A program made the translations under genes and the position numbers. A stretch of DNA of 64,000 nt from Trametes villosa (taxonomy: Eukaryota; Basidiomycota; Agaricomycetes; Polyporales; Polyporaceae): the NCBI GenBank assembly GCA_002964805.2, contig PUDQ02000001.1, forward strand, positions 2,690,001-2,754,000, read 5' to 3'. This document shows, one piece after another, positions 1 to 12,182 of this stretch. The notes under the pieces are model-generated. The model saw only the letters and a list, made by a program, of their open reading frames with translations, was not told the origin of the DNA and did no database searches. Position 1 is the stretch's first letter; each line of letters begins with the position of its first letter.

Positions 1-1
1 G

Positions 2-214
2 TCGTCGACGGAGGCGCCGCCAGAGCCGACGATCCGCCGCTCGCTGTGCAGCCACCCGGACATCAGCTCGCTGTGCCAGCAGTGGCACACGAAGGGCCCT
101 GCGAACCACACGACGACGTATAAGCCGGACGGCGCGGCGTCGCCACAGGCGAGCGTGGGGCGGCGGCATTCGCGGACGCTGTCGATGTCGGCGTATTCGG
201 CGAGGCGGAGCTAG
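2..214 (+). CDS. 3' end of an unidentified protein (partial)
   Basis: An open frame runs from base 2 to a TAG at 212-214 and gives the last 70 residues of a protein whose start lies outside the window. The tail is Ser-, Arg- and Pro-rich, contains RRSLCSHPD and QQWHTKGP, and ends SAYSARRS. I recognise no domain. It looks like the polar C-terminal tail of a longer protein, perhaps cytoplasmic, but that is inference. It is convergent with the Isc1-like gene on the other strand. It could also be read as an internal exon if a donor lies near the stop, but I see no strong one. Confidence 0.45.
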   Translation, partial: SSTEAPPEPTIRRSLCSHPDISSLCQQWHTKGPANHTTTYKPDGAASPQASVGRRHSRTLSMSAYSARRS

Positions 215-585
215 TTGATGTGCTTTGTTGTCTTGCTGTCGCACTTCCCACCCCGCTGACCCATGTCGTTGTGTACTACATCGTTGTGTATCATACCTTG
301 TACGCACATATTACTCGGACCACATGCATATAGGCTTCGGATGAATCCCCGAATGAATGTCTTGGACTATACCTGTTTTATAGTGGGCCCATGCCGCTCG
401 CATACCTGGTAGTTCGGGCTCCCTCGCACCAGCACAGTAGGTCTCGGTAGTCTGTCATGGATAAAGTAGGATGTTCAATAATCTTCCCAGTCGGCTAGTA
501 ATATACGTAGTCTGTCCAACCTGCCACGCCACACGCCCCAGTCTACGCAGGACGCCCCGGTAACGCAGAGGGTCCCGTGGAATCC
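215..585. other. Intergenic, convergent 3' ends
   Basis: Lies between the tail of the first partial gene and the stop codon of the Isc1-like gene. It is more AT-rich than the flanks, as expected for two facing 3' UTRs. No gene is visible. Confidence 0.5.
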
Positions 586-2105
586 TCAGGACGAACGCGA
601 GCTCTGACTGCGCCGCTGGTCCTGGAGCATGCCACGATACAGCTCGAGCTCCTCGATGATGTTCGTGAGTGCGTTCACCTCCCAGTTCCCGTACACGAAC
701 CCAATGTAGAGCATCGTCGTCGCGAGCCACGCGAGCGCGACGGTCACGAGCACGAAGATCGGGCTCATCCACGAGCGCGGGAACCACGCCGAGCCGACGA
801 CGATCGCGACGAGCAGCGCGATGCACACCGCGAACACGGTGAGCTGCGTGCGCGCGGTCGACTGCGCGTAGCGGTACCGGGAGGTGAGCGAGGTGAGGGT
901 TTGCGTGATTGATTCGGGGGAGACGTCCTTCGTGCCGATGGGGTGTTGGGTAGTGGACACGGAGGATAGGGCGATGGATGGGTCCCGGGGAGATTGTGGT
1001 TGTGGGGGGACTGTCGCGTCCCCACCATCTATGGCAAACGTCGCTTCGAGCCCGAAGTGGTCTGAGAACGAGAAGGCGCAGCCGGGGACACGCTCGGTGA
1101 GCACCACGCGCGTGTCGACCGGGCGAAGGGCAGGCGCCCCAGGGGTAGTGGGCTGGCGGAAGAAGACGTAGTCGAGGCGCTTCCCCCGGAATTTACGCGC
1201 AAGGGGCTCGAGCGGCTTCCCCGCTGAGTACGAATTCAACGGCGAGTCCGCAGTGACGCCGTGAACCCGGATGGCGTCTTGTGGGGACGGTGGAGCCACT
1301 GCGAGCGGTTCAGGCGCGTTGGGGTGCGTGGCGGCCCAAGCGTCGGTGAGGCCGGCGTGGTCGCGGATGATGGACATAGGGAGCGAGTTGGGAACGCTGT
1401 TGAAATCGCCGGCGGCGATCACATAGCGGCCGAGTTGGGCGGACTGTCGTGCCAGCTTTGCGAACTCCCAAGCATTGACTAGACGGTGCGCCTTCTGGTA
1501 CTCGGGTCCTTCGTCACCGCCCTTCGCAAATAGCTATTGAATGACATATTGGTGAGCGGTGCACTTGAAGTGTTGGCAGAGGCAGGACGTACATGTGTGT
1601 TGTAGACCTGCACATGTCCAAGGACTGGGTGGGCGAACAGGATGCTAGCTGCAGCTTTGCCCACAAACCAGTCTCCAGCAGCGACATCAATGGGTGAACC
1701 GTTTAGGGAATAGGGATGGATGGTTGCTGCCAGGATTGGGAATCGAGAGAATATGACAAGGCCGGCACCCAGTGCTCCGCTGCGGACATTCACCAACTTC
1801 GGTTAGGCCAACTTACAGAACCACTTATTAGGGCAGCGTACCTATAGAAGAACTTGGAGTGCGGCAGCCGCTTCGACACAGCATCCCGGACATACTCATA
1901 GTCGGCAAAGACCCAAAGTTCCTGCAACGTGATGACGTCGTGGTCGGAGGCGGCTAGGGCGTTCGCTATGGCTGTAACGCGCTCCTTTCTGTGTTTTGAG
2001 ACATACTTCAGACCCCTGCCAACATGTATCAGCGCGACCCGCGACGATACAGCAGCTTACTGACCAGCAGTTGAGCGTAAGCAGTCGGAGGCGGGATTCG
2101 GACAT
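586..2105 (-). CDS. ISC1: Inositol phosphosphingolipid phospholipase C (neutral sphingomyelinase family)
   Basis: Four exons (2105-2065, 2015-1842, 1779-1593, 1533-586) sum to 1,350 nt and keep one frame, giving 449 residues. The family removes the phosphoinositol head group from inositol phosphoceramides to give ceramide, on ER or mitochondrial membranes. Sequence support: an N-terminal LRLLTLNCWGLKYVSKHRKE, the metal-binding Glu in ITLQELWVF, VQVYNTHLFAKGG, the endonuclease-like AGDFNS, the segment PLARKFRGKRLDYVFF, and the catalytic SDHFG. Two C-terminal hydrophobic segments (around TQLTVFAVCIALLVAIVVG and SPIFVLVTVALAWLATTMLY) match the two membrane helices of yeast Isc1. The first donor is GTCAGT, chosen because it restores the conserved W-G-L-K-Y join. 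The start is the first ATG, six residues before the conserved core. Confidence 0.92.
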
Positions 2106-2600
2106 GGTCGTCGGTGGCGGAACGGTGTCCAGACGCCCCGCGTTGCACGCCGCCGTTTGCAGGCGCCCGCTTCGATCACCGCTCCGGCGGTCCGCTTTCT
2201 CCGGGCCGAGGCGAAGAGGGATGGGCGTCTCGCAAGCCCCTGCTCCTTGCTTCAGCCCTGTCAAGCTTGTCATTCCGGAGTGGTATGGTACGCGAGGCGC
2301 GTACTACGAGGGGCACCAGAAGGGGGCAAGGCGTACATCCCCATCTTAATAGCTTGAAGTACATGGCTCTAACGAAACTGTGCTTGGTACAGACTCGACT
2401 ACCAGCACTGAGCAGATGTCGACCCCGGCCCGGGGTAGCGACGTTCACGTCAAGGGCAACCTTTGGAAGCTTGGCCAATTGGCCTTATTGCTCTTATAGT
2501 AACGCGGCACTTGAGACGCTTGCATAAAACAGGTCACCTTCGCGGCCATATTCATAACCACACCAGACTACTGTACAACAAACGCTGTGCAAACACGGGC
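2106..2600. other. Intergenic, upstream of the Isc1-like gene
   Basis: Holds the 5' flank of the Isc1-like gene and the 3' flank of the carboxylesterase, both on the minus strand. Overlapping short frames here have no recognisable content. Confidence 0.4.
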
Positions 2601-4996
2601 TTACTTCTGGAATTCGCCCAACACACGCGTCGAATCGAGGAAGTTCGTCTTCTGCGAGAGGAAGTCTACATGCGCGCATGCGTCAGAGAAGTCGAATGAA
2701 AATCACCCGACAAACTTACCGTCCGGGATGATGGTGACGTTGTCTCTCTTCAGCTGGAGCACGTTCTTCGCCTGGAGCGTGAACCGCGGCCAGGGAGCTA
2801 GCGCGTTCGAGTGAGTACGCATGTGACGCCGAACCGCATGTGCGATGCATACCTCCAGGGTTAAGGTCATTGATAAAGTTGATGTAGAAGTCCGCCATCT
2901 GCTCTGCGAATGCTTGCTCGACGGCGGGGAAGTGGCCAAAGAGCAGCGAAAGTTCAGAACCATGGAACACTGCAACCGCGCATATGTTCACTCATTAGCC
3001 TCCAGTATGCAAGATTATACGCACCGCCAAGCGAAGGGTCGTTGCCGGGAATGAACTCCCGGAACGCGTACCCGAAGAGCGGCTGCAGCGGCGCGGCCTT
3101 GTTGAACAGCAGCCGGCGCGCGGAGAGGTACATGTTGTCCGTGTACCACGCCTCCGCGCGGTCGAACAGCGAGTCCCCTGTGTTGAACGGCGCGCCGAGG
3201 GCGGGGTCGTTCGGCGGGTAAAGCTCGTTGATTGTGTTGAAAACGTCCTGGGTGACAGTCGTCGGGTCGATGAGGAGGTTCTTGATGAACGTGTCGAAGG
3301 TCGCGTTCTCCTGTGTGGTGGGAGTGTGCAGGTTACGCACGGATGTGCTGAAGACAGTGCCCTCGTTATTCTGTAGGACGTATCAGCTACTGCGTTGTGA
3401 AATGTCAGGCGCTGAACGGACTCACATTCGTTCCCGCCAGGATGGGGACGTGCAAGAAGTTGCCGCTCGCGATGCGCAGAGAGGGTCGCTCGGTAATGAA
3501 GCTTCCGGCGGGACCCACAGCGGGTTGCCACAATTGGTGGTTGAGAACTTGAGAAGTTAGGTTGTTGGTAGCGTCCAGCAACGTCTGTATGTGTCGAAAT
3601 ATAAGGTACCATCCGTTCTGAGGTCTGGCACACGTACTTCGAACGGTAGCTTCTGCAGGCACGCGAAGGAGGCCGCGCCAGAGGGGCAGCCGGTCGCCGC
3701 GAGCAGACGAGCGTAGGGGAAGCCGGGGTCATCGTAGCGGCTGGCCGGAGGAGCATTTTTGCTACAGTACTCTATTAAGACACTTCTCTTGTAAAGCGCC
3801 AGGAACGAATGCACTCACAATGGACCCGTAGAAGAATCGAAGATCGCGGCGCGGAAGAGGGATTTCGGAGCAGGGAACAAAACCTGCGCCTCTGCAGCTC
3901 CAGCACCCGCGGACTACATGGATGTTAGCGCACTATTCAGTACGAAGGGGCGACAGATGCTCACCTGGCCCCATATAGTGACCTGCAGTCATATTTTCTC
4001 AGCATAGAATGTGTGGTTCTGGCAGGGTTACTCACTTTCGAGGGGTCCCCGCCGAACGCTGCGGCGTTCTCTTGCAGAAAGGTAAGCGCAGCGCGCTGGT
4101 CGAGTAGACCGGCGTTCAAGTCTTCGGCAGGGACGTGCCTGCTCGCAAGCTGCCCTCGGGCGTTCAGCAAATTCCTTGATGCAAAGAGATAACAGCTCAC
4201 GAAGCCGAACGTGTTGACGCGGTAGTTGCTAGACGATGCTCTGGGTTAGCGACAACGAAGCGAAGCGACTACGCAGGGCTTGCGTACACAGATACGAATA
4301 TGATCGGCTTGCGTGTAGCCACGCTGCGCTGGATGAGGACTAGAACCGGGTGACATGAGAAAGACTCCCGGTTGCCCCTGAAGACATTGCACTCACACGT
4401 GGGATCGAATGACGGGTCGGAAGCCGCCCTGTGCGACGGAAGAATTAGAAGTTCGGAACGTCGCCCGTGCTGTGCTTTCTACGTACCCGTTCATGAACGC
4501 GCCGCCCTGATCAAACCCAATGTCAGCTACGCTTTGCTCAGGGCCCGAAAGGACACGTACATAGAACCAAACCAATATTGGCAGTTTCTCGGAGGCTGTA
4601 GTCCCAGCAGGCCTGAACACCTGAAATAGACCGTCAGCGGGGATAAATTTGGACGGTTATTCATAGATTCCATACGTTCAGGAACAAGCAGTCCTCAGAG
4701 AGCGGCGCACCCAAACTGGCGGAGGGCTGCTGAGGGCAGGCGTTTCCGAATGTGAACGCGTTATTGACAGCGCGCGAGGCGTTCGTGATGGGTACGGGGG
4801 CTTTGAAGCGCAGTGATCCCACCGGGGGTTGGGCGAAGGGAACGCCCAACCATTTCTCAGTACCGTTGCCTGTGCTGAGACCTCTGAATGTACCGGAGGT
4901 AGTGCGGATGTCAAGAGAGGGGGGAGCAGCGAATGTAGAGAGGAAGAGGGCGCAGGCCGAGGCGTAGAGATAAACCGCAGTCCACGCGCGCGCCAT
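2601..4996 (-). CDS. Secreted type-B carboxylesterase/lipase, many introns
   Basis: More than a dozen short exons join into one alpha/beta-hydrolase. The N-terminus [20 protein letters not shown] is a typical signal peptide. The core follows the type-B order: [27 protein letters not shown], an oxyanion-hole WFYGGAFMNG formed across an intron, [13 protein letters not shown], and the nucleophile motif [16 protein letters not shown], itself split by an intron between GQ and SAG. The acidic residue is in GTNNNEGTVF and the catalytic His in [13 protein letters not shown]. The last exon encodes [20 protein letters not shown] and stops at 2601-2603. Such enzymes hydrolyse esters or triglycerides outside the cell; the substrate cannot be read from sequence. 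An upstream in-frame ATG at 5036-5038 would bury the signal peptide, so the start at 4996 is preferred. Confidence 0.88.
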
Positions 4997-6628
4997 GACG
5001 GTCTTGCGGGGTGAGGCACAGAGGGGGCGAAAGAGCACGGCGAGGAAGGGCTGCCCGACGAGTTTAAGTAGGCGCTGCTCAGGCTGTGTGCTTATGCATA
5101 GTTTCCGTGGCCCAAGGTGCGGGCGGCTTTACACGGATGACGGGGAGCGTATCATCGTTCTCCGCTGCTGTCCACATGAGATGGTCATTGCAGGCACATG
5201 AGAAGCCGACAATATGCATACCCTATTTACGGATGTTCTCGAACGTCGACCAGGGGCTGCTGACGCCTTCCGGACCCGTAAACCTGCATGATCTCAGGCT
5301 ACTCCGGGCTTCGGGAAGGGATATATGCGTAGACGGCCGTGTTGGAAGACTGAGATGGTCTAGCTGATGGGCGCATGAGCGGCCCAAACATGGAGAGATG
5401 CGTGAGATATACGTACCAGCGGGATTCCGCAGCTTCCCGTGACAGGGTGAATACTGAGAGGTTCGTTCTGCAATACCATCTTCGACGCCCTAGAATCTCG
5501 TGAAGGCCGCCCTACCGCCGGTGTCGTACCTTGGTTAAACCACCTTTGTACCGACAGCGGTACATTGCACGTATGTCTAGGTTACGGCATCGCTTTCCAG
5601 TAGTTGGTCCATGTTTGAGGCGTCAAACTTGACAGTATGCGCCTACAGCTCATCAAATTCCACGATCTGGATACGTTTGGCGAGTCCTGCGCGCAGCGGG
5701 GCTAGAACGCTGAGCCGACATCCTCAGGTCCAGCTTTCCGGTTGCCAACAGCAAAGCGAAGACCTGAGGTAGATGTCTAGGTGTAGCATGTAGCGTCGGA
5801 ACTCGGTAGAATAGAAGTGATACCACCATGTATACGTGAATGCCACCAGAATTGGTGGATGATGGTAGGACGCAGGATGAGTTGGGCGCTTTCGCGAGTG
5901 CCTGACATCGACTATTTGGCGCCCACGAGTATCGCCTAAAACCCCCGGGAGGCCGAGGGCTTTGGCATTGATGCAACGTTCTCCGGTTCGCTGGCATGGA
6001 CCCCCAAGGCCTCAAGGCCTCATGCTCAAAGCTCTTGCGAAGTCATCCCGGCGGTGCCAGCTTATCCCGAGAGAGGAGACTTGACACGGTGCTAGTGCGT
6101 TTCCGGGCGAAGTTACACGGGGCGACCCACAACCAGCCGCTCACCAGCTTTGAGAGCCAGAAGCTCCTGCTAGGCATACTACAAGTACTAGCTATAGCTA
6201 GCTGCTATGCAACAGCGGTAAACGTCGCTTGTAAGGGGCCGTCGTGTGCCACCTATTGAACGCGGTGGCGTGACCGTTCTGGCAAACTCTTGGCGACCAG
6301 CTGCTACTAGTTAGACGCTCGTTTGGCGCAACTCTTCCTCTCTCCACCATCCACCCGACTCAACAAGCCCACGTAGGAGCGGACATTTCGCGTTTGAAAC
6401 ATCCAAATTTGTGATTTCACTGCGCAGGACATATGTTACTGGACTGCGGTGACCGAGAACAGGAGCTTCGGGCGCATATACACAGCTTGCTGTCACAGTA
6501 TGCCACCGCTCATCTCGCGACGGACCACGTACTTTGGACGGAAACCGGAGTCGCAAATGTAAGTGGGTTTAGCCATTATATTGGCTTGACCAAAACTCAT
6601 GCAGAGTAAATAGGCCCTCTCGGAATGC
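4997..6628. other. Gene-poor stretch
   Basis: About 1.6 kb between the divergent starts of the carboxylesterase and the Zip2/SHOC1-like gene. Short frames occur on both strands (for example 5653-6015 minus and 5996-6259 plus), but none has a recognisable motif, a believable splice pattern or clear coding bias. A local tract of TAGCTA repeats sits near 6188-6205. I see no transposon coding sequence. Confidence 0.4.
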
Positions 6629-9600
6629 TTGCACCCCATACCAATGACCGAAAGGACCGCCGTGGCCTTACCCCTCGATCCCCTCGAAGTTCTTTCTCAA
6701 CAACTAAACCTGCCCAAGATCGACATATTTGAAGAGAGATGGAAGGTACCAGACAAGGATGCGGTCCTGTATCTCAAACAACAGATGTCAGCTTTGCACG
6801 GTCGAGCAGAGAGCGCAGATAGACATTGGAGGAGCAATCATGACGGTAGACCTCCCATTACCAGCGCCTTCCACGTCCTGAGTCTAATCGCGTTCCCAGA
6901 TGATTACGACGCTTTCCTGCTACGGAGACCAATGTCGCCCGTCTTGTCATCCCGCGCAAGGCGGGAGACGCCGCATATCGGGCATGGTACATTCGTCGCG
7001 AGACTCCCCCACTCCAACGAACAACTAGTTCAGTACTGCTCTGTCAAGAAAGCGGATGTCATTGCTGTACCGGACGCTTCTGTCAATACCGAAGATGTAC
7101 TGTGCGTGAGGGCGCATACATCCCATATACGCACAGCTCATCCCACAACGAACAGCGCCAACAAACTCCCCATGGATGCCGAAACCCACCAAGGCGTCCT
7201 CGCCCTCATGAAAACGGTTCCAAGCTTAGCAAACGCGCCAAAGACATCAGAATCGCGCAATTTTGAGGAGTTCCTGCGGTCCGACTCGCCCCCTCTCGAG
7301 CTACCTGAGCTAGAGATGCTTCCGATTTTCCCCCGTAGTGAGCCTCTGGGCGAGAGATCGGGCTGCACGCCAATCGTAGACTCCATGTCGCGACTACCGG
7401 AATCCATACTGTCGTCCGTCAAGATGAGAGAAGAGGATGAAGAAGATCTCGCTGAAGAGCATCTGGTTGTGGTGAACGGATGGCGTGCGTAGCCCTTCAG
7501 CATTCTGTGCAGCACGCTTACGTCCTTCGTGATCGGACTCTAGAGGCTCTCCGGACCTCTTCGCCGTCGACGCCCTCTTTGGCAGACAGCTCTAGCGAAG
7601 TCGACGAGCTGTTCTTACCTTCATCCCCTGGCCTAGAATTCTTCTGCGCTGATAGGCTTCAGATGGGTACGCGTAAACGGTGCACCGTTACTCTCTTTAC
7701 TCACACCGTGCACGCAAAGAGGTACCACAAGTGCCGAGGTCAGAGAGAATTGGCGGTGCACGCGGAAAAAGAGCTGTGCCAGGGCAGGAAAACAAGTGCG
7801 TGTATGCGTTCGAACTAGCGTCAAGGCCGAGCTTACGTTCCGTCCATACAGACTGTCAGACTTCCTTCCGCCGCTCGTGCGCCCCGCCCCAAACCTGGGA
7901 CCGCGGATTGTGCATTCGCCGAAATCGCAACCGTCTTCCCCACGCACCTCGATCACCCTTTCAATGCTTGGCCAGCCCCCATCGGCGCCGGATTTCCCCG
8001 AAGCGATCCCTGGCATCTCGAGCGTTGACACGGACCCGAGCAGCGACGACTCCGTCACCTTTGCTGTCAAGACCGTCGAGCGAGCGTGCGGCGACCGCCT
8101 CGGAAGCGAGGACCTTGCGCACTACATTTTACAGGAGAAATTGGACGAGAAAGACGGAATGTTGATGGATGGTGCGGAATTTCCGGGGTCACTCTATCCG
8201 ATTTGGCGGAATGATTGCTCACTGCAACGTCAGTGCCTCCGATGCGTCCGCCCAATGAGCACCATATCGACCACTGCATTTTGCCGATCCGCATGGCCGA
8301 CCTACTCGCGCCGATGAAAACGGGCCCTCGTCACCCTGAGCCACAAGCTGAGGGTCCCTCGCCGTTGAAGAGATTCTCCGGCTACTTGAAGAAGGTCAAA
8401 GGCCTCCAGCCGCTCCAGATCGAATTGAGCTGGATGTGCGTGATTACCTCGTGCTCTCGTACTCGCTTCATTAACAGCGAAACACTTCATAAGCCCGTTC
8501 AAATATGGACGCACCGTGCCTACAGACGAAGAGGTCGCGGACGTTCAGAACGATCCGTGCCCACAGCTCGCCAAGAGCATAGACATGGCCCAGGACGAGA
8601 TAGTCTCCCGACTCGCAGGACTCCTGGACGAGAGTATGGCCTTCGGGTCCCAGCCAGTGTCCGTGGAAAGCGCTCCTTCATCGATGGTGTGGCTGTCTGA
8701 CCCCCAGGACGGCGAAGGCAATGCTGGACACTCTATCTTTGGGAACGAGCAAGTATTGGTACTGCCACGACAAGACCGGAGGTGTCTTGCGGGACTTCCA
8801 CCCCTTTCGAGCGATTATGGCGCCAGCGATAGCGACGGTCAAGCCAGCGGAACCATGTCGAGTCCTGAAACGCTCGGCGTTCTCGAGGCGCCCCCAGTAG
8901 ACGTGAAGGACGCACGTAACGAGGACGAACGGCCTGCCAAGAGGGTACGGTTCCAAGATCCTGTCTATGAAGAGCTTGCCGCCGAATACTATCCTCATGT
9001 CGACGACTCCGGCGTTTTCTTCTATGGCGACAACGGCGACACACGGAGCACTTTCGGGCAACTGGCATACGACTCGGAGGGGTTCGAAGGCCCAAACGCT
9101 GACGGCGATCTGTTCCAAGACGTCCACCCCCTGCATTCCGGCGACTACCGCTTCGACTACGCACCCGATCCCTATCTGCAGGGCTTCCTTCCTCCTTATG
9201 GACTAGACACTGACGTCCTCTCGCCTCTGCATTCTGATTGCAAAATTCTTGACGGCGACGGGCGACCCGTGGAGGAACTCGAAGGCGTTGCTGCGCGCCC
9301 GCCCTTTCATCAGGCCGCCACTCACGATGGTCGGGCCCTTTTCACACCCCCGCCCGCTTCTCTTCCCGCGCCCTTGTGCTCGCCAGCTGCGGTCTTGTCA
9401 ACCCTAACCGACCGTCAACCGGCCCCCGCCGCTTCCGTTCCGTCTGTCAGCTCCGGTGTTCAAGGATCTAGGACGGGCCCCGAGCCGTCGGTCGCCACCG
9501 CTGGACATTCGCTGAGTAACTTCCTGGCTATCTGCGGAAAGGGATCTCTCGCCGCCTCTTGCGACATCGCGCGTGCTCCTGCGTCCATCTCTGAACAACT

Positions 9601-10670
9601 GCGCTCATCGCAAGGAGTGCTCGAGGTCCAGCTCGCGCCCTCAGCGTCTGCATACCGCGCCAAAGAAACGCCTCCCGAGCTCATCGACGACCGGACGCTA
9701 GTCCTCCCTGCGCGCTATGTGTCACCAAGCACTCGTCATCTGTATATGGCTTCTCTCGAGCTCATTCAGAAGCGCTCTCTCGTTCGAGCTCTTGCGTCTG
9801 CCTGTGCCGCTGATCTCGTTGAGCGGGAGCACCTCGGTCCCGATGCGGAGAACGTGCAGCTGATTCTTGACTGTGACACGGCGGTACTCTTCACCTCTGT
9901 GGAGAGCTTACCGAGCCGCGTGAACGCGGTGGGAGCGTCCTTGACTAGGCTCTCATGGCGGTTCTCTAGGCTCCTACTGGTGTTCGAGTGCTACCCATCT
10001 TCGTGGAACTACAGGGGTGACCAAGACTATGCGGACAAGCCTATGGCAAGTGCATGGAGCCCGGCGGTCGTGAAAGCGGTCAAGAAGCTCAGGCGCGACC
10101 TTGCGATCGCAGAGGGCATGCAGACTAAACGCGCGGCTACGCTCGTCGAATACGCGTTTGCGAACACGGCTCGAGAGACCGCCCTGTTCACCAGGATGTA
10201 CGGTGACGCTGCAGCGGCCCGAGACGAGACCTGCGGCGCGCTATGGGGAGAACGTGAATGGCTGACGCACGAGGAACGCGATGTGAGCTGCGCCGATACT
10301 TCTCGCTCGCTGAGCGTATATTGACCGTCGATAAATAGGGAGAGTGTGACCTTGGTGGAGTCGACGGCATGAATATATTCGTCGCGTCGCTGCTGCTATC
10401 CCAGACGACCTTGGAAGACTTCCTAGAGAAGAGCGCGGACGACAGACTCCTTGAATTCGCAGAACTCGCGGGCATGGAGAGGATGGTGAGGCCGCACGGC
10501 GACCCTGAGAGACGCGTCCCCGGCGCTGACCGCTCTCTCTGTAGACGCGATTCAACGTCGAGATGGCGCGACGCCTCGAGGCTATGCAGCTGCCTCCTTC
10601 ATCCCCTATCGTCATTGATACGTCGTCGTCGTCCAGAGACGTTGGTGATAGTGACCTCGACATCTACTGA
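6629..10670 (+). CDS. Large protein with XPF-like plus HhH C-terminus, Zip2/SHOC1-like (tentative)
   Basis: Eight or so exons, about 1,200 residues. The middle is acidic and low in complexity, as in a scaffold. The C-terminal region resembles a degenerate XPF/ERCC4 nuclease fold: VQLILDCDTAVLFTSVESLP, then SWRFSRLLLVFECYPSSW, then WSPAVVKAVKKLRRDLAIAE, TLVEYAFANTARETALFTRM and WGEREWL. The next exon encodes GVDGMNIFVASLLLSQTTLE followed by FLEKSADDRLLEFAELAGMERM, as a helix-hairpin-helix would after an XPF domain. The catalytic GDxnERKxxxD motif of XPF is absent, as in the meiotic ZMM protein Zip2/SHOC1. That identity is inferred from domain order. Joins used include a 41-nt first intron (7472-7512) and the last introns at 10282-10349 and 10483-10543. 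The start could be 6629 or 6644. Confidence 0.62.
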
Positions 10671-10905
10671 TCCGTTGTCGTATCCGCGACAGCTCAATAT
10701 GGGCCTCCTTTCCGATCGCTGATCCGTCTGCACTGCTTTTCGCGCTCCATGTGCGTCCTGTACTGAACACCCCGGGCTGACCTATTTATACGTGATCAAT
10801 GGACCGACACCGTTTCCATCTGAACACCATATTGCCAAATGGTCGTTAGTGGCACTCTCGAGCAACGAACACACGTGAAAACGACGTACCCATATGCATC
10901 AGATT

Positions 10906-12182
10906 TTAATCGACTCGAAGTTCCCAGAGCTCGCCGGTGCGCACGTTGCTCGATAAGAGTCCACCGAACATCAAGACTCGGGTATTGCCTTCGGGGTCAA
11001 CCCAAGACGCCGGCGGGAACCAACCTCGTCCCTCCGGAACATCCTCTTGCCCGATGCTAACCTTGCGCCACGCCCATCCCGACAAAATGCTGCTGCCGGA
11101 ATCTTTTGTGAGTACCCAGACGTCATCCCAGAAGGTCCCTGCGCCCGCGTGGCCCAGTGTGCTAGCGTCCCGCTCTCCGTGATAGAGGATGGCGATCGCG
11201 TTGGACAGGATCGGGTTTTGTGACTGGAACGCCGAGAAGCCATGGACAGAACGCGGTCCTGGATGACCGTGCGAGGGATCGGGAGAGGGCTCGACAGTCG
11301 ACCACTTGTTCTCCCCGATGGAATATACGTCGACGGAGCCTGAAATGGCGGGTAGCTCGTTGCCACTGAAACCTGGAATATACCGTTAGAGTATGCGGGG
11401 AGCCAAGACCGATTCGAAGCATACCTCCGTAGCGCAAAAGAACATCCGCTGAACCGTGAAGCGCAGCAGGTACAATACATGTGCCGCCGCGTCCTGGATC
11501 GGGGCCAGATGCGAGGGGTGTCCATACGCGTTCTTTCACATCGAACGAGTGCAGCGTGGACAGACGGCCAGCATCGGGGCAGCCAGCGTGGACGTAGAGT
11601 TTATCCTAGAGCGAGTACACGGTGATCAACATCGACGGGCGTTCGAGTCGTACACAGTGACAAAAATAGACTCACTCCATGCGCGACGGAGGTATGCTAA
11701 CTGCGCGGGGACGGTGCTTGATCTTCGTTCAGGGCAGCGATGCGCTCCCAGAGCAGCGTAGAGCTCGTCGTTCCGCGCACAGCGTGGTCGAGATCGATAG
11801 TAGCCTTCCATACGCCCGTCTGGTGCGTATCAAGGGGCGTCATTTGTTGTCCGCCTCGTCCTCCCCACATGTAGAACGCATCCTCATGCCAAACGACGGT
11901 GGCGCCGACCCGGGGCTCTGGGACGGACTGATCCTGAAGCTCGCCGGCGGAAGCGGGCGCGAGGACCGTCCAGTTCTGAGAAAGGCTGTCGTTGTTCAGG
12001 TCAAGCACGTGGAGTGACCCTCGCGGTGAGCTGTCCTTTGCTGTCCCCGTATCGACCGGAGTGCGCGGTTTTAGCTCCCCTCCATACACAATTAGCCGGC
12101 CAGACTTCGTGACAGACACAGAGTGCGACGAGCGAGCGAGAACGCTAGCGTTCGAGAGGAGTGTCCAGCGGCCCTTGATCAT
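10906..12182 (-). CDS. Kelch-repeat (galactose-oxidase-like propeller) protein with an in-frame stop
   Basis: Repeats of the kelch type run through the gene: SHSVSVTKSGRLIVYGGE, RVGATVVWHEDAFYMWGGRG, TSVAHGDKLYVHAGCPDAGR, VPAALHGSADVLLRYGGFSG, PRSVHGFSAFQSQ and NTRVLMFGGLLSSN. It would fold as a beta-propeller, a protein-interaction or enzyme scaffold; no catalytic residues can be assigned. Exon 1 (from 12182) reaches a TAG at 11697-11699 after QAPSPRS, exactly where kelch proteins carry an aromatic residue before HT. The same frame continues through HTSVAHG to a consensus GTGAGT donor, so the stop looks like a nonsense change or sequence error. Later exons join cleanly to a stop at 10906-10908. 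An upstream exon may exist, since a possible acceptor (CTCAG) lies near 12213. Confidence 0.72.
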
